A stretch of 64,000 nucleotides of DNA from Tanytarsus gracilentus. Lineage: Eukaryota > Arthropoda > Insecta > Diptera > Chironomidae. The stretch lies in the NCBI GenBank assembly GCA_038502055.1, contig JAXRKN010000045.1:7243501-7307500 (forward strand). Direction: 5' to 3'. A model generated the notes under the pieces. That model saw only the letters and a program-made list of their open reading frames with translations. It had not been told where the DNA came from and searched no databases. The translations under genes were made by a program, and so were the position numbers. This document shows positions 37,101 through 49,100 of this stretch, one piece after another (position 1 is the first letter of the stretch; each line of letters starts with the position of its first letter).

Positions 37101-40100
37101 AAAAACGGAAGAAAATGGAAAAAACGGAAGAAAACGGAAAAAACGGAAGAAAACGGAAAAAACGGAACATTTTTTTCCGTATACGGAGAGTGTCAGAGCC
37201 TTGCTTAAAACTTTTAAAAAAAATTGAATCGAAATTTTAGATTTTTTAAAAAATTTATAGAAAATATTTTTAATGACAATTTTTGATATTTTTCAATTTT
37301 TGTCACACAAAATTTAAATTAAAAATTCTTCATCTTGATGATGGACCTAAACTGACACAATTGACTTCCATGTCGAAAGTCACAAAATTCCTTTCAAAAT
37401 CAAGGTCAAGGTCACGAGTCAAAAAATTTCTCTCATGACTTTGCATTTTTTTCTATTGAAATTTTTCACATCAAATCACACAAAAAAGGATCACCATCAA
37501 TTTATCATCATAATCGAATGCTATCATCACCTTTCAATCATACACTGAGAGGTTCAATTTATCGGCATGACGTGAGAGTTTTTTGAAAGTTCTTCAAGAA
37601 AGGTTAAAATGTCTAAAATTTGATTAACTTCACATTTTGGGTGTCATAAAAAAATCGCAAGGTCATACTTGAAAAACTTTTTCAATCACAAATCGATTTT
37701 TTCTTGTTCATTATTTTCGCCCTGTTTACATTTTGGGCATAAATTGAGCTTGAAAGGCAGCTTCATGGTGATTTTTCCTTTTACTCCCACGCCGAAGTCT
37801 TTTTTTGTGTGTGAAACGATTTAGTGCTTGTTAAGTTGCCTCGGCTGTGATTTTTTCATCACTATGAAAAAATTTTTCTTTATTTAATGAGAAAAAAATT
37901 CAGACAAAAATTGAGACTTGAGGAATTTTTTCTAAATTGAGCATTTAATCAAAATTGTTCTGGTTAATCATCAAAGGAGGAGAGAAAATTCAAGAAGGTC
38001 GTGATCTGCGAATGACAACAATCGTGAGTGACGGAATGACCAAAAATGCATGTGGAGTGAGATCTAAATAGAAATTTGAGCTTTTTTCTGAGAAAAACTT
38101 TTTAAATCTCTTTTTTTTAATTTTAAATAAAAATTCGAATGAAATTTTATTTAAAAAATTAATTTAAAAATTTAAGCTTAAAAATTCAAAGTGTAATTTA
38201 AATTCTTTTGTCCTTTTGCTAGGATTAAAATTAAAAATCTCTTCAAAATCTACAAAATTTATTGATTTTAATCTCAAATATCTTAATTTCCTTCCTAGAC
38301 AGATTTAATTTAAATTTATTTAAAGCTTCAATTACAAGTGAAAAAATTATACGCAACACAAATTGCTGAGCATTTTGCCATCGCCATTCAACAGAAAACC
38401 CTTTTAAGCTTCGTTTAAAATAATTTTTTCATTAAAATAACACTTCTTTTTCTCTTGTCAGCTCTTTACTGCTTTAGTATCACCGTAAAACTTTTTCTTG
38501 TTTAAATTCACAGATTTTCTTTTCGTTTCTTTCAAAGGAAATTTTGTTTTTCTCAAGAGATTTTTCTTTCTTTCAAAACTTTTAATGTCTGAGTAAATTA
38601 AATTGCTTCATAAATTTTGATGCTGCATGCATGCTTTATAAGAGACATCAAGAAAAATTAAACAGTTTTAACTTTTGAGAAATTCTAAAGATTTAAAAAT
38701 AAATTTTTGTATTATTTTTAAATTCTTTTTGTCTGTTTAAAATTTTTGAACCATAAAATAATTTAATCTCGTGTTAAAAGTCTCTTAAATCCTTTTAATG
38801 TGTTAATTTTAATTGTCTAGAATTAAAATAATTTCCAAGTTGTTTGGGTTTATCTCGAGAGTGTCAACAAGTTGCTCATACATTTTCATACTCTCACACA
38901 TTCATTCAAAGTTAAATGCAGAAATTGAGAATTATCGTTTTTATAACCCGAGAACCTTTTTCCGAGAGAAAGATTAACAAATGAATGAAAAAGGCAAAAA
39001 TGGTTGAAAATTATTTAATTTGGTGAAAATTCATCGAATCGGGAATTTTTCGAACGAATTCCTAATTTAATTGAAAAATTATTAAAAATCAGAAAAATCA
39101 ACTAATTAAAATTCAAACTCGATTAATTGAAAAAAGCTCAACCCTTAAAACAACTTTTAGTGAATGAAAAATATGTTAATTAATTTTTCATTCATTCGCG
39201 TTTATCGACCGAGACATCAACAATAAAATGAAATTGGATGCGAGGGTCGCTCCGAGATTTATTCATATTATAAATTTTTATAGACGAATGTCAGGCTTGG
39301 GACGAAACGTCGCATCAAATAAAAAGATCCAGATCAACTTTTAGCTTTTTCTCAGCATTTGATTTATTTCCTTTTCTCTTTTACTGCTTTTCTTTCGACA
39401 TGAATCCTCAAATGGGTCAATTATAATTAAAGCTCTTGGATTTTATCCCACTTAAGATTTAAAATATTGTTTTATAATCTAACGGCAATTTTCTATTAAT
39501 TTTAAGCTCATTTTATGTAACTTAAAACATAAACCTGAATTTTTCTTTTAACTCTTCAGTTTATAAATTTTTTTCAGATTTTTTTTACCTACAGATGGAC
39601 ACAGAAAAATATATTAAAGACACAGAAAATATATGAAAGTTGATTCCCCACTTTTTATTTTAGAATTCAAGTATGAGAAAATTTTAAAAATATTAAAAAA
39701 TTAAAAAAATATTTAAAATTTTTTTTTCTGTGTCTTTACGTAGAATTTTAAATAAATTATTTTAACATCTATTTTGTGATTTTTTGAGATTTTCAAAAGT
39801 TGTCCACCCTTCAAAAAAACATCTTCATTACACATTCCTCAATAATTTAATACTTTACAGATTTAATACAAATATCTCAGATAACAACAAGAACAACAAG
39901 AAAGAAATATTTTCCTCTTTTATTCCGCACATTCTACGCTTCGAATGTCAAACTCGTAAAAAGGAGTGAATTTAAACGGTTTTTCTCTCTTTTTCTGCCG
40001 CTCGTACAAAAAAAAGAGTCGAGTCAGTGCTTTTATTAGGGTGTAAAAATGTTCGAGGGTAAAAAATAAAATAAGCTTGAAAAGGAGATTAAGATTAAAC

Positions 40101-43100
40101 AGCTTCATCGTTGCTTTCGTGTTGTCATGAATATCATTTAATTAGACAAACGCGAAGGAAATTTTATGAGAGTTTAAAATTGAGTGGAAAAATTTATTAA
40201 ATTAATGAAAATTTAAATTTACCTTTTTATTTTTTTTTTGTAAAAATTAAATTAAAAATCTATAACTTTTAGTTTTTTTCAAGAAAATTAAAAAAACGAA
40301 AATTTTAATTTTTACTTATGAAAATTAATTAAATTTATGTTTTAAATGATTCCAATAAATTTTCATCTCATTCTTATTCTCATACAAAAGCATCAAGGAA
40401 AACCGCTCAAGTTTACTTCTTTAATAAATTCCAGGTTTGTTTTTTATAAATTTCCTTAAATCTACATTTCATAAATAAATTCAAATTTGATTCAATCGAT
40501 AATCACTTGCTATAACACACACTTATTGATTTTTTTGCCTCTCATCCGCTTCGAGCTGGAATCTCATTTCATATTTAATAAGTTGAGTTTTTTTGGTCCA
40601 TAATTCAGTCGAGTTTTGAGCACAAGGTGAGAGGGGGAAAAATTGAATTTAATAAAAGAAAATTAGAAAAATGTTTTTCGTGGAAATTTTTAAAGAATTT
40701 AGGAAAAATTTACGTTTTTTATATTTTATAATTATTTTGTAACAATTTTGTAAAATTTAAAAATATTTTATTAGAAATTTCTATAAATCTAATATGATAT
40801 TAATTAAGAATTTTAAAAATTTCAAAATAAATTTTCACCCACTCTCACCTTAAATTTTTGTTAAAATTTTGGCATTTAGCTCGAATTAACTTTATTTTTC
40901 TGCCCACAGGATTTTTATCGAGTACATAACAATTTTCGCCTACAAGGTTTTCTATCAAACATTTTCTCGCCTATTATTCAAGTCCTAAAACATCAACATT
41001 GCTCCAGTATTTAAGCACCCACGTGCATTATAAATATTTTGTGTAAGCCATACTTTTGCTGTTTGCAAACATCTTCATTTATTTTTTGATGACGTCATAA
41101 ACGTATTTTTCAGCTTGTTGGAATACTACGGAGGTTGAGCGTGGGTAAAATTACTGAAGTTCATTCAGCGTTTGACATTTCGGTTTCGCGGATTCTTTTG
41201 ACGAAGCAAAGATTTTTTTGAGATGTACTTTAAAAAAATAATTTTTCTCACTTTAAATTATAAAAATTAATTTTTAATTTCAAATCTACCAAATCTTCAT
41301 CCTCCGCTCACTTCAATCTAAATGCCAATTTTATAATCTCGTAATTGAGTTTACCGAATTAGGTACGCGCGCTGATTTCGAGCGAAATAAATTCACAGAT
41401 GCGGTTGATGTTGTCGTTGATAGTTCATTAAGCGGTGCCGATGATTGATGCACACTGCCCGATAAGTTTGAAATTACAATCGGATGGCAAATTTCCGTTA
41501 TGGGATTCCTCATCGTGTTTGCATTTAGTGCCGTCGTGGTCGTAAAAGAACGTCATCTTGCAATGTCAAAATTCAATTCATTTCGATGCGCGCCACCCAT
41601 TGGCATGGCGGCGGCAAATGGAAACGGCACAAAGCGATGAAGCACGTGGAATTTATTCTCTTCGAGATACTTTTTGGAACAGAAGCATCGATAAATGACG
41701 CGTTTAAATGCAAAACGAAAGTCCTTTGAGAACATTGCGTAGATGAAGGGATTGATCGCGGAATTGCAGTACCCGAGCCAGAATAAAACCGAAAATAGTA
41801 TGTCGTTTATGCAGTTTTCGCACACAAACGGTCGTATGAGGTATAATGTAAAGAAGGGCATCCAGCAGAGAACGAAAACTCCTGTTGAAGTTTCGAAGAA
41901 ATATTTTTTGAGTGTTTTTTACAAATTTTGTCGATTGAGAAGAGATGAGGAGATTTTGAGGATTTAAAGACTTAAAAAATTATTTTTAAAGTTTAAATTA
42001 TTTTGAACCTCCGCAGTTCAAAATTTATAAGGAAACATCTTGATTTCTTAAATTAAATTTATCGTTTATGAAATTGCCTTCTCAATGCCAATATTTTTCC
42101 AAGTAACGTGTAGGTGGAAAAATTTGATTAACTTCCAAATTTCGTTTACTTTTGTTTTTGATCAACAAAAATTGGCAATTGAAATTTAATGAGCAACATC
42201 CTCCAGATGTTTCCTACTGAACTTTCATAAATTTGTAAATTTTGAGGCTCGCTTTTGGCTTCGTTGTTAAGATAGCAACAGATTTAATCAGATTGACTAA
42301 ATTTGATCAAAATTGCGAGGTCAAATAAAAACATCTTGAAATTTTTATTAGATCTTGCTGCCAGGGATGAAACTTTTTTACCCCTTAAACTTATGCAATC
42401 TCTATGTAATATCTTTAAGTCATTTAAACCATCTCAAATCTCTTTCTCTTTATCTTCTTTCTTATCGACATAATCGATTATTACCTACAACGATGGCGAG
42501 AGTCTTTGCCGCTTTCGTCTCCATCTTAAATTTTCTAACTTGCATTTTCGCACCACTGAAGGTCCTTTTGCTGCTTCCCTTCTTACCCGAGCTGTTCGGT
42601 GAGTTTTCACCTCTTCTCTCCTTAAATAAATTTTGAGTCTCACTGTGATGATGATGGTTATGATGATGATGATGACAATCTGTGGAATTGCTATGGCGTA
42701 AACCGATTGGCTCTTTAGAGCATGAGGAAATCATCGACGCTTGATTGGATGAAGCTGTCGACATGGTCGGACTCGTAATGTGCTCTGCCGACGGATACGA
42801 GATTGAGATTGTAACTTTATCCTTGTATCTTGAGCTAAAGCGCTTCTTACGATCGAAAGACGACGCGTTTGTCCTTAAGGTGTCGAGGTTCGTTGTTGAA
42901 TTTGAAATTGGCATTTCGGAATTGTTATTACCACTACGTTGATTTTTATTGCCGCGATGAATTCGCAATGTTACATTTTCCTCCTCTACGTGATTGTTCG
43001 ATTTTCCTCCTTTGCCTTTTGAATTTTTTTTTATTTCGCAATAATTGCGAAGAGAGAAATTTCATTTTAAAATTATCGCTCATTAAAATTTTTAGCATCA

Positions 43101-46100
43101 ATTTGTTAGTAAAAAAGAACAAGGAAAAGAGTTTAAAGAGAGGAAATTTCCACAAATCTATGTGATAACCTTGACTGTGGAGGTTTTTGATTGAGACAGG
43201 ATTTTTTCCATGCACACCACTTTCATCGCACATCATTGTCAGCCGTTTATTTGTTTAGAGGTGCATGAAGGAATTTTCGGATTTATGTGAGTGAGAAAAA
43301 CGACATTTGACATTTTTATAGAATGAAAATTTGGTTTTTCTTGCGGCGAATTTTAATTTTGAGTTTTAAAATTTAATTTTTTTAAATTTTTGTCTAAAAT
43401 CACCGCAAGTTTAAAATAAAACATCCAAACAAGAGAAGTAGAACAGAAATATTTTCTCAATTTTTTCAATTTTGCATTCATCGAGAGCACAAAATTCTGT
43501 TCTCTGCAACTTCGCTCCTTCATGTAGAAAAATGAGGGTGAATTGCATTCGATGTGGTTTCAAATGCAAAAGAGACTGAAAAGTTTTCGATGTAAAAAAA
43601 CTTTTTCGTTATCGCTCTCCGATCAATCTTTTTTCAATATCAATTAAAAAGCAAACAGCAAGTGACTCTTGATGCTGTAATGAGTATCTAGTTTGGCATG
43701 GAGTTCGGAAAATGCAATTAAAAAGTTTGAAATGCATAAAAATTGAATAAACTTTTACATAATGATGATGGCAACGATTTTGATGGAGGGTTTGAGTTGA
43801 ATTTAAATAAATATCAGTTATTTTTGAAAATAATTTTTATTTCTTATTAAATTTTTTGTATTTCAATTTAAAAAATATTTTTATAACCATCAGATCGGTT
43901 TTTTCTTAATTACATATTTTAATTTAAAGCAAACCATCAAAATATTTCGTCTTTAACCCATGAATAAAACATTGCTTGAAAATTTCAAATCATCAAAATT
44001 AAACGCTTCCATTATTTGCTCGTCAAAAACACTAATTTTGAGCCATCAACGAATTACCGCGCATCAAATTTTGAAATTACGTTGTTAATTTATTTTCATT
44101 GTGAGATGTTGAATAAAATTTTGCCACAAAGATGCAAAATTTAAACTGGTTTCATAAAGTTGGCAAAAATGATCGAGAAAAATTTATTCTTCAAGCGGAA
44201 ATTAAGTTTTTAATAATTTTCAATTAAGAAACCAAAAATTTCAATCTTTAATTTTAAATTTCGAAATTTTCTCTTAACAAATTTTAGTGAATGAAAATCA
44301 TTTTCATCATCACCACAAGAGCAACCCACACAAAATGTTCTATTCGTCTGAAAGCTATATTCAAACAAAAGAAACTCGACCCGCCTTGAATGCAATCACG
44401 TTGAGCGAAATGATTTTGTTGATATGTGTCATATGGACCGAAATTTTCAATTAAGCCATTAGCCGAACACATCCCACATAATGTTCTCGAGACATCGAAA
44501 CCACCTCCGGCAACTGAAATTGACTTCTTAATTTTTTGATCTCAACTCCACTAATTGGCACATGGAGAGAGCTGCACACAATTAGTGCTAATCGTGACCA
44601 ACAGCAGTGAGATGCGAAGGTGACGACGAGAATTACAAAAACAGCGAGAGAATAAAAATTATGAAATACATAAGCAATTAAGGATGTCAAGGGGTGGACA
44701 CAAATATTTTAAAATTAAATTATGAAATTATTTAAAATTTATTAAAAATTTTTTCACCCCTTGACATTTTCACTCACATATGTTTTTGAACTAATTGCGT
44801 GCTAATATAAGCGAAACAATGATGGCGAGAAGTCGCAGCTGCTATAGGCGCACAAAAAATATATTTGAAGCATATAAAAAAGGAAAAGCATGGATAATAA
44901 CAAGCATGGCATGGTTAACAGTTTTATTCATAGATCACAAGGATAAAACGTGACTCAATTATGATTATTTCACTACATGAACGTATAGTGAATGATATTT
45001 AGAGGAAGCTTCACTATTAAAGCTCTCTTCGTGTTATAAAGTTAGCTTTTAGATAAAGAGGCATTGTGAAACACTTATAGACAGGTTATTAGGGGATGCA
45101 ATATGATTGTAAGATAAAAAAGAGTTTAAAAAAGAAGCTGCGGGATTGGACTGTCTTTGAGGTTTGTAATTTATTTATTATTTAAAAAAATATTTTTAAA
45201 TTTTAATGCCTAATAAAATTTGAAAACAAATCACCTAACTTTTTAAACACCCCAAACACAGTCCTCATAGACAGGAATTTACTTTTATTAAAAAGGCAAA
45301 CAGAAAACACTCAAGTCTCACTCGACTCACCTTTTGTGGTCCTAAATCCTTGATTTATAGCACGTGTTGTTCTTATTGCCGCTCGATATATTCGCCAATA
45401 GAAGAACAGCATGACAAACATTGGAATATAAAAGCTCCCAAGTGCACTATAAACGACATATCCGGCGTCATTTGTAAGCTCGCACTTCCAGGGACATTTT
45501 TCTACTGGAGTAGTTGGCATTGTTGCTGATACAAATGACGAATTCCCTCGATGGTAAATTAAATCGTCAGACGACTGGGAATGAAGCAAAAAATTGGGTT
45601 CATTAGAGTAAGTTTTTATGTGAAGATTAAATAACAGCAGAGACGAGGATTTGTTCGGTGAAAGTGTCACAAAATAAATTAAGAGTTTTTGTGAATTTTG
45701 CTTAGTTTTAGTTGAGGAAAAATTTGTGCTACAAAATTTACAATTAATACCTGATAAACTGAATAAATTCGTCAAAAATTCCCTTTATGAAAATTTATCA
45801 AATTTTGCACTCCATGAGGTTTTGCCTTCATTTATTTTAGCAAAAAAAATTCTTCAGCTGACATTGGAGCATTTAAAAAACTCAGTGGTTAAATTAATCA
45901 TTTACTTGCTCACTCAAATTAATTTGCATTCCTTGTTCAAAGCTCATTCATTACTTTATTAATTAATTCCGCGGTAAAAATTATGAATTTAATTAATTTC
46001 CGCTCAGATGGTAATTAAAAAGTGCAAAGAGGAAAAAATAAAAAAAATTTAAGTGAATTTCCGCAGGAACTGACGGAAAGTATTTAATAAAAATGTCAAA

Positions 46101-49100
46101 TGAATTTAAATGTGTATGTGACATGTTTGAATATTTAAATCATGATTTTATTTTGTGAACCGAACTGAGTCGAAACTTCATTAATATTTCAATGACGAAT
46201 TTTGATTAATAAGCACGAGTTCTCCAAGACGAATCTTTCATCATAATCTCAATTGCCACTTGACGAGTGGGAGGAAAGTCCTGAGCAATTTTCATCCTTT
46301 AACCTTTCCATTTTATCCGTGGGTTTTCTTTCATTCGTTTATTTCATAATCCTCCTCTTCTATGATTGCCTTCATTCAACTATCTCGACACTGTTCATTC
46401 CATAATAAAATTGTTTCTCTTTCACTTCTCATGCCTCAACTTTTCTATTTTGCACGTAATCAAACGGATAGCAACAGATACGTTTTTTGTGCTTCACGAA
46501 CAATGATGAATTTTCATCACCACGTCGATGTGAAAGCCAGTTGATGAGATTAAATTTGCATCGCTCTCAAGATTTTTTCCTCGAATGATAAAAATGTTTT
46601 TCGCTGTTACTGTCCAGAGAGGTAAAATTGTCCTTCTTTTGTGCGGTGAGAAATTTGATTATGGAATGAAGCGACGGGTGATGAGAGAACATCAGAAGCA
46701 ATTGTTGAGAAGAATTTTACGTGTCTGTGCATAAAATTCTATGACAGAAATTGTTTTCGCTTCATTGAGTATATCAAATAGCATTGAGATGACTTGTGAT
46801 GAAATTCGAGTGTTTTTTCTTGAAAACATATTTTAGATTATAAAAAATCATCTTAAGCTTTAAGAAGAAAGCTCTTAAAAAATTAACATACTAAACTAAA
46901 TTAATTGACCTAATTTTTAAAATTATGATAAAAATACGTTCTAAGATATTTTGTTAAGTTCATCAAATTGTCAGAAAGCTTCTTAAAATTTAAATTATTT
47001 CAACAAGAAGCGGCCTTGTCAAAATCTAAAGTAAAGCTCTTATCTCAAACTCGAGTAGGGTGGCCAGATGTTTTTAAAAAAATCCAATACATTCAAGTTT
47101 CAAGTTTTTTTGTACTCAAAATCATAAAACTTGAAAGTTCAGATGTCCGCCCAAAACTTGAGAAACTCACAGTGAAAAAATAAAGCCATCAATTTAAAAT
47201 AAAACATTAAATTTATTGTTAATTAATTTAAAATGTAAATCAATTTTAAGAAAATTATAGAATTTTGCGTGTCAAAAGAAATTCAACAATATTTTAAATA
47301 CAAAATATATTTAGCAAAAAAATCGGGAAATTTTATTTTGTTTTTATCTTCAAAGACTTAAATTTTTTCAACAAAATCCATCTCGAACTTACGATATTGA
47401 AATTGAACATTATTAAAATAAATTTTTAATTGATTCGCAGCACTGACAACAATCCATTTGCTTCTAGAAAAATCTTTCCGTGGGCCTTGATATAAATTAC
47501 TTTACTCATTTATTTTGAGATGTCTAAAAGAGTCGCTAAGAAATGTATTTTGCTCGTGAAAGGAAAATTTACCTTTGCTGTAAAAATATTTGGAAGCAGG
47601 AAAGTAAATTTATGAGAAATTCGAGAAAAATCTTAAAGCACATCAGCAAGTTTTTGTAATTCGAGATTAATTTTACTTTAAATAAAAACAAACCAAAAAA
47701 TTCAATTCTAGGAAATGAAATTTAAAGAAAACTTTAAGAGAGACAATTTTATAGTAAATTTTGATTTGAAAACTCAATTAAGTAATTTTTAGTCATTTTT
47801 CTCTTGAAAATTTCAACTAAATTTCAAAATCAACTTTTCATTCAGTCGAAACACACAAATGTGTCAATTAGACGTGGCAAAAATGCATTCAGCGGAAGCA
47901 CCCATCCCTAATAGAGATATAAAATTTTAATGAAGATGCAAAAGTCGAGTCGCAGGAGACAGATTGAATGACACAATTTTCCATGTCAATCATTCGCTTG
48001 TAATTTCCATGCAGTTTACTCGCATGCTCTTTAAAGGTTGTGAAAAGATTTTTCTTGTCATTCATGTACACACGACATTGAAGTACTCTCTTCATGCATG
48101 TTGATGTAATTCATGCATCTGCTTGTTGCTCAAGAGAGATTGTTCATAGAGAATTACCAGGAATTGGATAGAAAATCAGATGGAAAGGTTGTAACGGTGG
48201 GTTACTAAAGGATGAAAAATTGGAGGAACTTACTGAATGATTGTTATTAAATTTTTTGCTTGATATTCAAAATTTTCATTTTAAATTCTTTTTTGTTTTT
48301 CGAATTTTAAAATTTTTCATCATGTTTTTTGCACTTGCTAAGCACATCAAGTTTTTAGTACAGAAATTACAAAACCTCGTAGATAAGCAAACAAATTATT
48401 TAAAAAAAATAGAGAGGAAGTTTTTTAATTTTTTAACCATATTTTATTTAATCTCACTTCACTCCACTTTAATTTACGGGAATGAATAAGATGCACAAGA
48501 TAGAGCTTTTCTCCCCAGATACATTTGCTCATCCGTGCATGAGAGAATGGATAATGGACAGATGTGTGAGGAAAAACTACCCTAATGAAAGTTTAATTAT
48601 CCCTGTAGATACGTTTTAGCATCAACATCATTGCATACTTTTTCCTAACTCGAATGATCTAGTTTTCAGTTCGAGAAGAGATAAACTACGTAATTTGATG
48701 TTGTAAGAGAGATAGAGGGTGACCAGATGCGATTTGGGAAAAAATTGAGGTTAAATTTTTGAAAAAAAATTCAATAAAAACCTCGCAGATGGTCAGCCTA
48801 AGGAAGGGTTGAAAGTTTTAATGTTGTTCTCTGATGTGATTAGTGGTTGCGTTTTTAATGGAGTTTTTTTAACTTAAATAATCAACAAAAGGTTTTTGGA
48901 CAGTTCAATTACAAATTCCACTCAAACCTCACAATCGAATTTTTCTCTTTGATGAAATCAATACTTACAATCTGACTCTTTGAGTCCTTCCAACCGACGA
49001 GTGGTGGAAAGCAGATAACAAAAGAGAGCACCCATAATCCAGCAATCAGTGATTTCGCCCGTTTCGTTGACATAATACTGGGATAGGTGACGGGTCGTGT

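Noticed and set aside
36614..37240. Phe/Ser- and Lys/Glu-rich frames
   Set aside because: Translation of the TTTTTTCCG arrays inside the MITE pair.
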